A stretch of 64,000 nt of DNA, taken from assembly GCF_900129355.1 (NCBI RefSeq), contig NZ_FQVL01000004.1, positions 1 to 64,000 of the forward strand. The letters run 5' to 3'. Position numbers and translations under genes: made by a program. The notes beneath the pieces were generated by a model. It did not search any database and was not told the origin of the DNA. It worked only from the letters and a program-made list of their open reading frames with translations. Below, in pieces: positions 18,939-29,152 of the stretch. This DNA is from Seinonella peptonophila (lineage in GTDB: Bacteria > Bacillota > Bacilli > Thermoactinomycetales > Thermoactinomycetaceae). Position 1 is the stretch's first letter, and the number at the start of each line of letters is the position of its first letter.

Positions 18939-20228
18939 CTATAATGTGTAAACAGGTCGTATTTGAATCGTTTGATCTCGTCCTGGGCCTACGGAAAAGA
19001 TCGTTAAGGGAATACCAGTTAATTGGGTAATTCGCTCTAAGTAATGCTGTGCAGCAAGTGGCAGATCATTTAGGTTACGAACACCTGTAATATCCTCTTT
19101 CCAGCCTGGCAACTCTTCGTAGATGGGTTCACACTGGGAGAGTTGATCAAGACTTGCTGGATAATTTTCGATGACTTTTCCATTTAGATGATAGGCAGTA
19201 CATATCTTCAAGGTATCCAATCCGGTCAATACATCAATCGAGTTAAGAGAGAGACCTGTAATTCCACTTACTCTTCGTGCATGTCGAACAACTACTGAAT
19301 CAAACCAACCCACTCGACGAGGGCGTCCGGTTGTTGTCCCATATTCGCGCCCCACTTCTCGAATCTGGTGTCCAACTTCGTCATGAAGCTCAGTAGGAAA
19401 AGGACCATCACCAACTCGTGTCGTATAGGCTTTTGCTACACCTACCACCTGATGAATCTTGGTAGGACCAACGCCTGAGCCAATACAAACCCCACCAGCT
19501 ACAGGATTAGAAGAAGTAACAAATGGATAAGTACCTTGGTCAATATCTAACATGACTCCTTGTGCCCCTTCAAATAACACACGACGTCCTTGATCTATCG
19601 CATCATTTAGCTCCACTGATGTGTCTGTGACATAAGGGCGAATCCGTTCCGCAGCATCTTGATATGTTTCATAAATTTCATCAAACGAAAAGCCTTTTTG
19701 TTGATACACTTTCTCTAACAGTCGATTTTTCTCTTCAAGGTTACGCTTTAGCTTTTTAGCAAATAGATCAGGATCGAGTAAATCACTTACACGAATCCCA
19801 ACTCGCGCCGCTTTATCCATATAGGCAGGGCCAATTCCCTTGCCAGTCGTTCCAATCTTACTTTCACCCTTAGAGGCTTCCTCTGCCTGATCTAGCTGAA
19901 GGTGATATGGCATGATCAAATGTGCTCGATCAGAAATGCGTAGGTTGGAAAGGTCAACTTGATGCTCCTTTAGATAATTGAGTTCTTCCACAAGAGCTAG
20001 AGGATGAATCACCATGCCATTGCCTAAGACACATACTTTATGTTGATAAAAGATACCTGAAGGTATCATATGTAGTTTATAGCGAGTTCCTCCAAATACA
20101 ATCGTATGACCAGCGTTATTTCCTCCTTGATAGCGAGCTACAACCTCAGCTCTCTCGGCTAAATAATCGGTGATCTTTCCTTTCCCTTCGTCTCCCCACT
20201 GGGTGCCAACGACTACGACTGTGGACAT
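18939..20228 (-). CDS. purA: Adenylosuccinate synthetase
   Basis: 429 aa. It makes adenylosuccinate from IMP, aspartate and GTP, the first committed step to AMP. The N-terminal GTP loop [11 protein letters not shown] is at residues 8-18; GNNAGHT and a C-terminal VGPGRDQTI are also typical. ATG 20228 is chosen for the AAGGAGG before it over an upstream in-frame start. It lies downstream of dnaB as in B. subtilis. Confidence 0.96.
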   Translation of the reverse strand: MSTVVVVGTQWGDEGKGKITDYLAERAEVVARYQGGNNAGHTIVFGGTRYKLHMIPSGIFYQHKVCVLGNGMVIHPLALVEELNYLKEHQVDLSNLRISDRAHLIMPYHLQLDQAEEASKGESKIGTTGKGIGPAYMDKAARVGIRVSDLLDPDLFAKKLKRNLEEKNRLLEKVYQQKGFSFDEIYETYQDAAERIRPYVTDTSVELNDAIDQGRRVLFEGAQGVMLDIDQGTYPFVTSSNPVAGGVCIGSGVGPTKIHQVVGVAKAYTTRVGDGPFPTELHDEVGHQIREVGREYGTTTGRPRRVGWFDSVVVRHARRVSGITGLSLNSIDVLTGLDTLKICTAYHLNGKVIENYPASLDQLSQCEPIYEELPGWKEDITGVRNLNDLPLAAQHYLERITQLTGIPLTIFSVGPGRDQTIQIRPVYTL

Positions 20229-20363
20229 TTGCCTGATTCCTCCTTGGGTGTATGAAATCGATTCGAACATGTTTCCACTCATAAGATATCTATCTATATT
20301 GTATCAATGAGAAGATGAATGAGTCAAATAAAAGACGAACAATACCCTTAGATGATAATTTGA

Positions 20364-21710
20364 TTATTCGTCAATTCCTTGAAATGTACTTTCAAGACTT
20401 AGAAATTTATTGTAGTTTTTTAGAAATAGCAGTTCTACTTTTCCTACTGGACCATTTCTCTGTTTACCAATGATCACTTCTGCTATATTCTTCTTCTCTG
20501 ACTCTTCATTATAATAATCGTCTCGATAAAGAAACGCGACAATATCAGCATCCTGCTCAATCGAGCCCGATTCACGAAGATCGGAGAGCATCGGCCTTTT
20601 ATCCTGGCGTTGCTCTACAGCGCGCGAAAGCTGGGACAAAGAGATGACCGGTACGTTAAACTCTCTGGCAATCAGTTTAAGCGAACGTGAGATTTCAGAG
20701 ATTTCCTGTTGACGACTATCTCCACCACGTCCAGAAATAAGCTGTAAATAATCGATTACGACCATTCCCAACCCTTGCTCTGTCTGAAGGCGACGCAACT
20801 TGGCACGAATATCAAATACACTAACGCCTGGCGTATCATCGATAAATATCGGAGCTTCACTTAAACTACTGATCGCCATCGTTAGTTTTTCCCAATCTTC
20901 ATCTTGTAACCGTCCTGTTCGAAAAGCTTGCGCATCAATATTCCCCTCTGCGGCCAGCATACGCATCACTAACTGTGGTGCGGACATTTCCAAGTTAAAC
21001 AAAGCGACTGTCTCACCTGTCCGCATGGCCACATTTTGTGCCACATTTAACGCAAAAGCAGTCTTACCCATACTTGGTCTCGCCGCAATAATGATCAGAT
21101 CAGACTTTTGAAAACCAGAAGTCATTCGATCTAGATCAATAAAGCCAGTTGCCAATCCTCTAAGACTATCTTTATTCTCATGCATCATCTCAATTTGCTG
21201 GTATGTATCAAGCAACACATCGCGAATGGGTACAAAGCCACCACGAATTCTTTTTTGTCCTATCTGAAGAATTTGCTTCTCCGCTTCATCTAGTATCTCT
21301 GTTATCTCATCTTCACTGTTATAGCCCATTGTGGCAATCTGTGTAGCAGTACGAATCAGACGTCGAAGAATCGACTTCTCCTCCACAATCTTGGCATAAT
21401 ATTCCACATTGGCGGCTGTTGGGATCACGGTTGTCAATTCGGTGAGATATGTTACGCCTCCTACCTCGTCCAATAATCGCCTGTCTTGTAATTCGGATGT
21501 AAGTGTGACAACATCGACTGGTACTCCCTTTTCAGCCAACCCCATCATCACTTCAAGTAATCGTTGATGCCCCTGGCGGTAAAAATCATCGGGTTTCAAC
21601 CGCTCAATGACAGGGATCAGAACGGATGGCTCTATTAAGATCGCTCCCAATACAGCTTGTTCAGCTTCATGGTTGTGGGGAGGTAGACGATCTGCAAATA
21701 AATCACTCAT
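20364..21710 (-). CDS. dnaB: Replicative DNA helicase
   Basis: 448 aa (DnaC in B. subtilis naming). Hexameric 5'-3' helicase of the replication fork. The N-terminal DnaG-binding domain begins PPHNHEAEQAVLGA. The RecA-like motor has Walker A ARPSMGKTAFA, Walker B MVVIDYLQL and the motif 4 region SQLSRAVEQR. Only a weak ribosome binding site (GGGAAG) precedes the ATG. It follows rplI. Confidence 0.96.
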   Translation of the reverse strand: MSDLFADRLPPHNHEAEQAVLGAILIEPSVLIPVIERLKPDDFYRQGHQRLLEVMMGLAEKGVPVDVVTLTSELQDRRLLDEVGGVTYLTELTTVIPTAANVEYYAKIVEEKSILRRLIRTATQIATMGYNSEDEITEILDEAEKQILQIGQKRIRGGFVPIRDVLLDTYQQIEMMHENKDSLRGLATGFIDLDRMTSGFQKSDLIIIAARPSMGKTAFALNVAQNVAMRTGETVALFNLEMSAPQLVMRMLAAEGNIDAQAFRTGRLQDEDWEKLTMAISSLSEAPIFIDDTPGVSVFDIRAKLRRLQTEQGLGMVVIDYLQLISGRGGDSRQQEISEISRSLKLIAREFNVPVISLSQLSRAVEQRQDKRPMLSDLRESGSIEQDADIVAFLYRDDYYNEESEKKNIAEVIIGKQRNGPVGKVELLFLKNYNKFLSLESTFQGIDE

Positions 21711-21770
21711 ACGCTTCCCATTACGAGCTATCCGTTTCCGTAACGGGTTCCCTCCTTTCTATTACACTTC

Positions 21771-22229
21771 CTATTCTCCCTGTTTTGTCTTCACCACAAC
21801 AGTTAAACGGGCACGAATTCCTGGATATAACTTGATCGTTACAATTGTACCACCCAATGTACGCATTGGCTCAGCTAACTGAATTCGTTTTTTGTCGAGA
21901 TCTATTTGATATTGTTTCCGCAATTCTTGACTGATTTGTTTTGAAGTAACAGAGCCAAAAAGCCGTCCACCTGCGCCCACTTTGTCAACTACAATGGTAA
22001 GTGTCATTTCATTTAAACGCTCTGCCAATTGACGAGCTTTTTCTTCTTCAACTTTTTTCTTCTCAGCCTCAGCTTGTCTTTGTTTTTCTAATTGATTTAG
22101 ATTTGAAGCAGAAGCTTCTACTGCTAATCCTCTTGGTAGCAAAAAATTACGTCCATATCCATCAGCAACCTCTTTGCAATCCCCTTTTTTTCCGGTTCCT
22201 TTTACATCTTTGAGCAAAATGACTTTCAT
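21771..22229 (-). CDS. rplI: 50S ribosomal protein L9
   Basis: 152 aa, full length. N-terminal [17 protein letters not shown], a long connecting helix rich in Lys and Glu, and a C-terminal rRNA-binding domain. Its ATG shares a base with the gdpP stop codon, so the pair is coupled; AGAGGAG lies before it. Confidence 0.97.
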   Translation of the reverse strand: MKVILLKDVKGTGKKGDCKEVADGYGRNFLLPRGLAVEASASNLNQLEKQRQAEAEKKKVEEEKARQLAERLNEMTLTIVVDKVGAGGRLFGSVTSKQISQELRKQYQIDLDKKRIQLAEPMRTLGGTIVTIKLYPGIRARLTVVVKTKQGE

Positions 22230-24199
22230 CAGTCTTTCTCCTCTCTATCACTGTACTTCTCCACCACTTTTTTTAGGATCTCTTTTGTCTCCTCAAGTGA
22301 ACAATCTTTCATCTGGCTCGCTGCGTTGGTGAAGTGACCGCCTCCACCCATTGCTTCCATAATCAGTTGGACATTAATCTCACCTTGCGAACGCGCACTG
22401 ATTGCTACTAGTCCATCTTTACGCTTTGCAATCACAAACGAAGCTGCTACTCCCTTCATATTTAACAAGGTATCAGCAGCCTGAGCGATCAATAATTGAT
22501 CATATACCTCATCCTCCTTGCCAACGGCAACAGCAACCTCATCTCCCCACATTTCAGTCTGCTTTAACATCTCTGCACGCTTAATATATTGATCTAAATC
22601 CTCTTTTAGTAGGGATTGCACCAACGCTAAGTCAGCTCCTTTTTCCCTAAGAAAAGAAGCAGCTTCAAAGGTGCGCGATCCTGTCCGAAAAGCAAAATGC
22701 TTGGTATCAACGACAATGCCTGCGAGAAGTAATGTTGCTTCAAACGCACTCATTTCACATTGCTCATCTTGATATTGAAGCAACTCCGTTACCAATTCAC
22801 AAGCAGAAGAGGCATACGGCTCCAGATAGACCAGAATCGGATCTTCTACAAAATCCTCCCCACGCCGATGATGATCAATCACAACAATATGACGAACTCT
22901 TTCTAATAATTTTGGTTCAATCGTTAAGCTAGGTCGATGCGTATCAACCATCACTAACAATGTATCACGCTCATGAATCCAATCTTCTACTTCCGATGCA
23001 AGACTAAAGAGCGATTCGATGGTAGGGTACTCCTTGATTTTTTTCCATACACGATCAATGGATGGATTACTTTCGTTTAAAATAATATGCGGCTCACATT
23101 GATGATATTGAGCAAAACAAGCTACACCTACAGCAGCTCCAATCGCATCTAAATCAGGATTCATATGGCCCATGATTACCACCCTGCGATTTGCTCGAAA
23201 GAGATTGCTCATCGCATGTGAAATAACCCGAGCGCGTACACGCGTTCTCCTTTCAATCGCATTCGTTTTTCCACCAAAGAATACGAGGCGTTCTTTTTCC
23301 TGCACGGCTGTTTGATCTCCGCCACGGGCTAACGCTACGTTCAAGGCTGCACGGGCGGTTTTGGCACGATCTAAGACCGATCCCGTTGAGTTTGAAACGC
23401 CCATACTTAGCGTAAGTGGAATCGGTTGATCATGTGTTGCGTTTCGCATTTCATCTAAAATGTCAAAATGAGATTCGATCAACTTTCTCAAGTAGAGAGC
23501 CTGCGTGACAAAAAACATTTTATCTACGTCAAAGCGTTTCAATGAGATTTGATAGCGCTCTGTCCAAGCTGAAATCATCGAATTCACAGTGTTTAGTAAA
23601 ATGGTTTCTTCTTGGTCAGTTAACTGTTGTCTGACTTCATCATAATTATCAATATAGAGATAGCCTACGATTGGCTGCTCCTGCTCATATTTTTCTTCGA
23701 GCTGTACCAATTCAGTTATATCACGAAACAATAAAAATTGATGCTTTGAATCATAACTAACTTCATAAGTAGATTCGCCTAAAGCCATTTCACTGACTGT
23801 CGCAGGATTGCGTAAATGCTCTAAATCCAAAGGAAATACTTGATCAACCACCTTACCAATGGATGAAGTGGATACATTCATTTTTTTACTTACATATTGA
23901 TTATGCCACTCAATGACACCATCGTCATTGATTAAAACAAGTCCATATGGAAGATGATGAATAGCAAATCGATGCCCCTGAATCACTCTTCGCTGTATAA
24001 GCAACAAAGCACGCCGCCATTCATCTTGATATAAACGACCTTGTAACCAGACAAAGAGTAAACTTAAAAACCATAAACCGCCCCCAAGTCCAGTAAGCCA
24101 CCAATTACTAGTGAAATGATATATAAATACTAAAAAAATTAACCACAGAAAAAAAAGTAGCAGATAAGAATGCCGATACCTTTTTGTAAATTTTGGCAT
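22229..24199 (-). CDS. gdpP: Cyclic-di-AMP phosphodiesterase GdpP
   Basis: 656 aa. It degrades c-di-AMP, which controls potassium and osmolyte balance and wall stress. Two N-terminal membrane helices (about 10-50), a PAS domain (about 65-140), a degenerate GGDEF domain, and DHH/DHHA1 phosphodiesterase domains with [27 protein letters not shown] and [14 protein letters not shown] 24199 is selected for the GAGGAGACAGG before it. Cotranscribed with yybS and rplI. Confidence 0.94.
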   Translation of the reverse strand: MPKFTKRYRHSYLLLFFLWLIFLVFIYHFTSNWWLTGLGGGLWFLSLLFVWLQGRLYQDEWRRALLLIQRRVIQGHRFAIHHLPYGLVLINDDGVIEWHNQYVSKKMNVSTSSIGKVVDQVFPLDLEHLRNPATVSEMALGESTYEVSYDSKHQFLLFRDITELVQLEEKYEQEQPIVGYLYIDNYDEVRQQLTDQEETILLNTVNSMISAWTERYQISLKRFDVDKMFFVTQALYLRKLIESHFDILDEMRNATHDQPIPLTLSMGVSNSTGSVLDRAKTARAALNVALARGGDQTAVQEKERLVFFGGKTNAIERRTRVRARVISHAMSNLFRANRRVVIMGHMNPDLDAIGAAVGVACFAQYHQCEPHIILNESNPSIDRVWKKIKEYPTIESLFSLASEVEDWIHERDTLLVMVDTHRPSLTIEPKLLERVRHIVVIDHHRRGEDFVEDPILVYLEPYASSACELVTELLQYQDEQCEMSAFEATLLLAGIVVDTKHFAFRTGSRTFEAASFLREKGADLALVQSLLKEDLDQYIKRAEMLKQTEMWGDEVAVAVGKEDEVYDQLLIAQAADTLLNMKGVAASFVIAKRKDGLVAISARSQGEINVQLIMEAMGGGGHFTNAASQMKDCSLEETKEILKKVVEKYSDREEKD

Positions 24200-24230
24200 T
24201 ATCCTGTCTCCTCGGTCAGAGTACAGAAGT

Positions 24231-25142
24231 TCATTTCTTGTAACGGTTATTGATTCGTTGACGCCAAGAACCACTAGCATCTAGAACCCCAAAGACAACC
24301 ATGACAAGAACTAAAATGGGGATGAATAAGGTTAGAAAAATCAGAGGGATTAACCATAGTTTACTTTTTCCCCAAACATGGAGGAGAAATGCACAGAATG
24401 AGAAACCTTGTAGGACAAAGAGTAGTTGCAAAATATGATATATTACTTTCAAATATGGATATTGCTGGAACGAACTAAACATGAGTAATATAGCCAATAA
24501 GATTGTTGTATAGGCAAAAACCCGCGGCAGAAGCCAATTGTGAAATCTGGGCATTGGTTCACGCGTAAATCCTTGCTTCGTCAGCCATCGGCGTCCTAGT
24601 TTAAAGGTAAAAATGGGGATCGGAATAACGGCGAGTAAAAGTACAAAAGGCAGTATGTCATAAAAATTTAAAGGGGTCGTTTCCATCTTTAAACCAAAGA
24701 CTGTGGTCATCTGTTGCTGTACCTGTGTCACTTGAGCCCAATATTGCTGCGCTTTGCTCAGTAGGGAAAATAGCCATTCCCCTAGTCCAAGGACGATCCA
24801 AAGTGATATAAAAGCTGTCACGATCCCACTTAAAACTACATCCGTACTCGGTTGCTTTTGATCACGATATACTTTCCCCATTACTAAACCAATCAAAATC
24901 GGATCGATTAAAGCTATTGCAATCGATCGATATGCAATGGCAATCAGAACCGCTACTACAAATGCACTAATAAATGCTGTCCAAAAATTCCGCCTAACTG
25001 TTAGCATCATGATCGGTAAAGGTATAATCCATATGGTGATCAAATTAATCGGTGGTATCAAGACGGAGAGCAATAATAGGAGAAACAAACCCATATAGAA
25101 AAAGATGTCCCTAATGGCTCCTGTTGTTGAATTCTGTGACAA
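24231..25142 (-). CDS. yybS: DUF2232 family membrane protein (YybS)
   Basis: 303 aa with about eight hydrophobic helices, resembling substrate-binding membrane components of ECF-type transporters. Function unknown. The probable start is TTG at 25142 with GAGGTGAC eight bases upstream; a later ATG (MGLFLL) would cut into the first helix. Position next to gdpP matches B. subtilis. Confidence 0.82.
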   Translation of the reverse strand: MSQNSTTGAIRDIFFYMGLFLLLLLSVLIPPINLITIWIIPLPIMMLTVRRNFWTAFISAFVVAVLIAIAYRSIAIALIDPILIGLVMGKVYRDQKQPSTDVVLSGIVTAFISLWIVLGLGEWLFSLLSKAQQYWAQVTQVQQQMTTVFGLKMETTPLNFYDILPFVLLLAVIPIPIFTFKLGRRWLTKQGFTREPMPRFHNWLLPRVFAYTTILLAILLMFSSFQQYPYLKVIYHILQLLFVLQGFSFCAFLLHVWGKSKLWLIPLIFLTLFIPILVLVMVVFGVLDASGSWRQRINNRYKK

Positions 25143-25149
25143 ATGATCG

Positions 25150-25461
25150 TCACCTCTTATTCATATATTCTTCAAGTGTCGATAAGTCACCATACCAACG
25201 CTCTAGTTGATGACCTTCACGACTATGATCGCGCAATTTTTCAGTTACTACTTGATCAACTTCTCGGTATGTAAAGCCTACTCGGCGTCCTAACACATAT
25301 ATACAGATCAATAAGCTAGCTATTGCCTCAATCATTAAATGCTGATTTGCATGGTATAGACCTTTAAAGAGGTTTGATACTTGATCGAGCAGCTCAGTCT
25401 TCAACCAATCGAGCATTTTTACATTTTTCGCAAATTGCATTCTTCGTTCCGGTTGTCCCAT
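25150..25461 (-). CDS. MazG-like family protein
   Basis: 103 aa. Mostly alpha-helical, with the MazG-like pattern LKTELLDQVSNLFKGL and EAIASLLICIYVLGRRVGF. MazG proteins are NTP pyrophosphohydrolases, but this short branch lacks the full acidic metal site, so catalysis is doubtful. ATG 25461 follows GAAGGAG; upstream codons are not needed. It ends seven bases before yybS and probably shares its transcript. Confidence 0.7.
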   Translation of the reverse strand: MGQPERRMQFAKNVKMLDWLKTELLDQVSNLFKGLYHANQHLMIEAIASLLICIYVLGRRVGFTYREVDQVVTEKLRDHSREGHQLERWYGDLSTLEEYMNKR

Positions 25462-25657
25462 CGAAAAGCACTCCTTCACTATAAAAGCAGAACCTATAAG
25501 GAAAATTTCCACATTTTCCCTTTCGTTTCCTGCTTGCTCATTGGAGCACCTTTCCAAATCAACTAATAAACAGTGAAATAACACTTTATTATCATTTGTA
25601 GTCAAGCAACATGACTCCAAGATTTTCTTTTGAACTTTTCTATATCTAGACGAAAAA

Positions 25658-25680
25658 CAGGGGATTTTCTAAACCCCCTG
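25658..25680 (-). terminator. Terminator of the rpsF-ssb-rpsR operon
   Basis: CAGGGG/CCCCTG arms; on the minus strand a T-run follows. It lies just after rpsR. Confidence 0.85.
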
Positions 25681-25685
25681 CTTGA

Positions 25686-25913
25686 TCAATCGTTTGTATA
25701 TGGCAATAGTGCCATTTGCCGAGCACGCTTGATTGCTCGTGTAAGTTGACGCTGATACTTAGAACAAGTCCCTGTCACACGTCGAGGTAAAATCTTACCC
25801 CGTTCACTAATAAATTTCCGTAGCAAATCGACATCCTTATAGTCGATGTACGTGATCTTATTCACGGTAAAGTAGCAAACTTTACGACGTTTATTCCCAC
25901 GACGACGAGCCAT
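25686..25913 (-). CDS. rpsR: 30S ribosomal protein S18
   Basis: 75 aa, full length, basic. It binds S6 on the platform of the small subunit. [19 protein letters not shown] and [10 protein letters not shown] are characteristic. Last gene of rpsF-ssb-rpsR, right before the terminator. Confidence 0.97.
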   Translation of the reverse strand: MARRRGNKRRKVCYFTVNKITYIDYKDVDLLRKFISERGKILPRRVTGTCSKYQRQLTRAIKRARQMALLPYTND

Positions 25914-25948
25914 CTGATTCCCTCCTTTATCACTGGCTGATCACACAA

Positions 25949-26458
25949 TTAAAACGGTAAATCATCGTCCGAGATGTCAATCGGCTTGCCATCATTCGCA
26001 AAGGGATCCGTTGGTCGATCCATATCACGATCAGTTGAGCGACCACCGCCATATCCTCCACTATTCGATCCGCTTCCATAAGAGCCAGTGCCCGCGTAGG
26101 AAGGTTGACCGCTTGCTTGTTGATCCCGATTTCTAGAATCTAGAAAACGAACATCATCTGCCACTACTTCTGTTGTATACACTGTTCGACCTTCCTGATT
26201 TTCATATCGTCCAGTTTGAATCCGACCTTCTAATCCAACCAATGAACCTTTTCTCAAGTAATTCGCACAGTTCTCGGCAAGTCCACGCCAACAAACAATA
26301 TCTATAAAATCTGCTTCGCGTTCCCCTTGCTGATTGGTAAACTTGCGGCTGACAGCTAAGCGAAATCTAGTCACGGCAGTTCCTACATTTTGTGTATAGC
26401 GTAGCTCTGGATCACCCGTTAAACGACCAATTAAAACAACCCGATTCAACATAGACAT
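25949..26458 (-). CDS. ssb: Single-stranded DNA-binding protein
   Basis: 169 aa. OB-fold (LNRVVLIGRLTGDPELRYT to about residue 108), a Gly/Ser-rich linker, and the acidic tip DDDLPF that recruits replication and repair partners. Two ATGs six bases apart are possible; GGGAG fits the second (26452, 167 aa) slightly better. It sits between rpsF and rpsR, the usual operon. Confidence 0.95.
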   Translation of the reverse strand: MSMLNRVVLIGRLTGDPELRYTQNVGTAVTRFRLAVSRKFTNQQGEREADFIDIVCWRGLAENCANYLRKGSLVGLEGRIQTGRYENQEGRTVYTTEVVADDVRFLDSRNRDQQASGQPSYAGTGSYGSGSNSGGYGGGRSTDRDMDRPTDPFANDGKPIDISDDDLPF

Positions 26459-26534
26459 CCCGCTCCCTTGTTCTAAAATCGATTGACAGAACTGTCTGTA
26501 GCTCCACTTCTTCTCACGACTTCAGTAGCATACT

Positions 26535-26840
26535 CTATTTTTCATCTAGATTAATCGTCAAATGACGGATAATGCGATCATCAATGTTAATCACACGGTC
26601 TAATTCGGTTAACGTTGAAGCATCTGTTGTCTCAAATTGATAGACAGTGTATAAACCTTCGTGATATTTTTGCTGATCATGGTTAATCACATAAGCAAAC
26701 CGACGACGACCCATATCGTTTGTTTCAGTGATCTGTCCACCACGTTGGTTAATCACATCTTGAATTTTGTTACGTGCATCCGTTAGCTTTTCTTCTTCTA
26801 CATTTGGACGTACAATAAACATGATCTCATACTTAGACAT
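26535..26840 (-). CDS. rpsF: 30S ribosomal protein S6
   Basis: 101 aa, complete. MSKYEIMFIVRPNVEEE and the R-rich GRRRFAYVINH strand are typical. GGAGGTGGAGACGA precedes the ATG. First gene of the operon, with about 230 bases of leader and shared divergent promoter region upstream. Confidence 0.96.
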   Translation of the reverse strand: MSKYEIMFIVRPNVEEEKLTDARNKIQDVINQRGGQITETNDMGRRRFAYVINHDQQKYHEGLYTVYQFETTDASTLTELDRVINIDDRIIRHLTINLDEK

Positions 26841-27071
26841 TCGTCTCCACCTCCTTCTGGACTAAAACGGCTCTACTCTCTCATAGAGCAAGGGGCGAGC
26901 TTTCACTCACGATAATACATTCTAACAAATCATGTACAGATCAGCAAGTGATGATCCACTATTTGACACAAATATGTGATCATATGTTCGTATCGTATTT
27001 ATCAATTATATACAATTCTCTACAAATATATTAGAATATTACCTAAAGTACTATAGAAAGGAGTTTTTGAG

Positions 27072-27740
27072 ATGCGTCCCTATGTCTCAAACCCGATCAG
27101 AAGTAAGCTAACCCATGGAACAGCTATCTTAGCAAGTGTGCTTGCCCTTGCGGGTTGTTCGACTGGTTATGCACAAAGTACTGATACACCCCAATCAAAA
27201 GTAAAGGTTACCTCGACACCAACCACCACAGAAACGACACCTATGCCCACCCCGACTCCAACTGAACAATCACCTGAATATGCAGCATATTTAATCCAAT
27301 GTAAAGCAGATGATACAGGCAAAATTGCCAAAGAAGAAACCATCAAAGCACCTTCTTCATTAGGCTCCAATCAGCTTTCCCCAAAAGGTAAACCACTAAC
27401 AAATAAACAATCATTTGTCAGTACTTGGGTCCATCTAATCAAAGCCCCTGACCAGACAGAAGCTCAACAGAACTTACTCATCTCTATTATTTGTGCACAA
27501 GGGAAGCAGTTTGATAATAATGAACAGTTTTTTAAAGGTGATATCCAAAAAGAAAATCAAGGATATAAATTTAGCGGTTATAAAGACTACAAAATCTATT
27601 CATCACCTAGCTACACAGTAAAAGGAAATATCTTTGCTACTAAAGATACGATATATATTACTACCAAAAACAACACAAACCTTACGAATGATCAAGTAAA
27701 CTTACTCGGTGAATCATTTATAGAGAGTCGAACAAGATAA
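27072..27740 (+). CDS. Lipoprotein with C-x-C-type repeated domain (one copy)
   Basis: 222 aa. The signal peptide ends in the lipobox LALAGC (Cys29), then a Thr/Pro-rich linker (about 35-65). One domain starts with AAYLIQCKAD, has a central W in STWVHLI and ends with LLISIICAQG. The same plan occurs twice in the next protein. Function unknown; it is anchored on the outer membrane face. AAAGGAG precedes the ATG. The neighbours are housekeeping genes, so this pair looks like a lineage-specific insertion. Confidence 0.75.
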   Translation: MRPYVSNPIRSKLTHGTAILASVLALAGCSTGYAQSTDTPQSKVKVTSTPTTTETTPMPTPTPTEQSPEYAAYLIQCKADDTGKIAKEETIKAPSSLGSNQLSPKGKPLTNKQSFVSTWVHLIKAPDQTEAQQNLLISIICAQGKQFDNNEQFFKGDIQKENQGYKFSGYKDYKIYSSPSYTVKGNIFATKDTIYITTKNNTNLTNDQVNLLGESFIESRTR

Positions 27741-27763
27741 ACTAGGTGAAAGGAGTTACGTCG

Positions 27764-28774
27764 ATGAAACGCATTCAGAATAATAGGGTCAAAGGAACTG
27801 TTCTTGCTGTATCGGTTGCTGCCTCATTATTAAGCGGATGTTCAGGTCAATCATCAACTCCCTATGCATCCTATTTATTAACTTGTGATCGACAGGAAAG
27901 TACCCTTTCCAAAACCGTTCGTTTACATGATCCCCCTGCTCAATGGGGTACGTCAAAAGAAGGACCGAGTGGCGAAAAAGCGGATACCTCTTCGGTTTGG
28001 GTGAATGGTTATCTAAAAAGCGACCAACAAATGCAAAGCATCTCCGATATCCTTTGTAGCAATATTGAATCGACCAATGAATATAAAGTCGCCTCTTTTA
28101 ATGGTACATTGGTTGCAAGCCGAAAAGCAGATGGAATATTACCAGACATATCTAAAAAGAAGCGAAATGGAATTGGCGAAGTTCTTTTTAATGAAACAAG
28201 TCAAGAACTAGAAATGAAATTAGGGACAAAGATCGAAGGAACTTATCTACAAGATCTTGTGGAAACACTAAGCCCATTACAAGTGAAACGTGAAGTAAAC
28301 ACATCTCCACCATCGAGAGCGGCTTACCAAATCGATTGTCAAGAAGAGGAGATCATCAATAAAGAATCACCAAAAGAATTGAATGGCTGGGGGACTGTTG
28401 CTGAGTCACCAGACGGTAAACCGATCCCAGATGATCAACGGGAACAAACGGTCTGGGTTAATGGTCTTACAACTGATTCAGGTCAAGAACAAGCAGAATC
28501 TACTTTGGTGAAGACAATTTGTGGAGATGATCAGAGCGAGCCATTCATTGATGGATCGAATACAGAATATCGCTATGACCTTTCATGGCAAGACAATGTC
28601 TTAATGGTGGAAGATAAAAAAGTGGACACTTTTTTTGCACGCATGGGAAGAATTGGATCATTCACAGGTGAAAACGTATCTATCAATACAGCGTCTAAGT
28701 TAACACCAAGCGAACTCAAAGATTTAGGGGATATTGTAGTGATCAATAAAGCAGTAGGCATTCGAGAACGATAA
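27764..28774 (+). CDS. Lipoprotein with two copies of the same domain
   Basis: 336 aa. Lipobox SLLSGC near residue 27. Two tandem domains: the first with ASYLLTCDRQ, SSVWVNGYL and SDILCSN; the second with AAYQIDCQEE, QTVWVNGLT and VKTICGDD. Both resemble the single domain of the preceding lipoprotein, so the pair arose by duplication. Each domain keeps two Cys that could form a disulphide outside the cell. ATG 27764 follows AAAGGAG; an upstream ATG at 27746 lies before this site. No known family recognised. Confidence 0.75.
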   Translation: MKRIQNNRVKGTVLAVSVAASLLSGCSGQSSTPYASYLLTCDRQESTLSKTVRLHDPPAQWGTSKEGPSGEKADTSSVWVNGYLKSDQQMQSISDILCSNIESTNEYKVASFNGTLVASRKADGILPDISKKKRNGIGEVLFNETSQELEMKLGTKIEGTYLQDLVETLSPLQVKREVNTSPPSRAAYQIDCQEEEIINKESPKELNGWGTVAESPDGKPIPDDQREQTVWVNGLTTDSGQEQAESTLVKTICGDDQSEPFIDGSNTEYRYDLSWQDNVLMVEDKKVDTFFARMGRIGSFTGENVSINTASKLTPSELKDLGDIVVINKAVGIRER

Positions 28775-28794
28775 AACTTCATTCCATCAAATAA

Positions 28795-28823
28795 AGCTTG
28801 CCTGATTCCTCAAGGCAAGCTCC
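28795..28823 (+). terminator. Hairpin after the lipoprotein genes
   Basis: AGCTTGCC/GGCAAGCT arms with a ten-base loop, 20 bases after the stop. No T-run follows, so it may be part of the adjoining repeat. A similar hairpin occurs at 29090-29115. Confidence 0.45.
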
Positions 28824-28829
28824 AAAGTT

Positions 28830-29090
28830 AGACAAAGCCACGTGATTGGCTCATGATCGTGGTTCTCGACGACGCTCCGACTCGGGCTTGCAAGGATGTG
28901 GGACTGTCGCGTTCTGACAGCTTTCGCGGTCGGGCAAAACTCGCCTCCTCCGGCATACGCCTGCGGAGACTCGAACAGTTTGCCCGTAAGGAAAATACGC
29001 TTCAGCTGTCATTCCGCTAAGTTGCGCCCGAAATGGAGCTTTGCCGATCACCTCTCCACTCGCTTATTTGGTTTTTCTTCAGTCTGAGGC
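28830..29090 (+). repeat. Dispersed intergenic repeat R1, copy b
   Basis: Same orientation as the copy at 3665-3950 and closely similar throughout; 29016-29064 is identical to 3865-3913. It is bracketed by two related hairpins (28795-28823 and 29090-29115). Short frames inside do not look like genes. Confidence 0.75.
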
Positions 29091-29152
29091 TTGTCTGATC
29101 TCAAGGCAAGCTCTTTAGCTTGTAGACAAAATCACAATAACAACTTAGCAAG

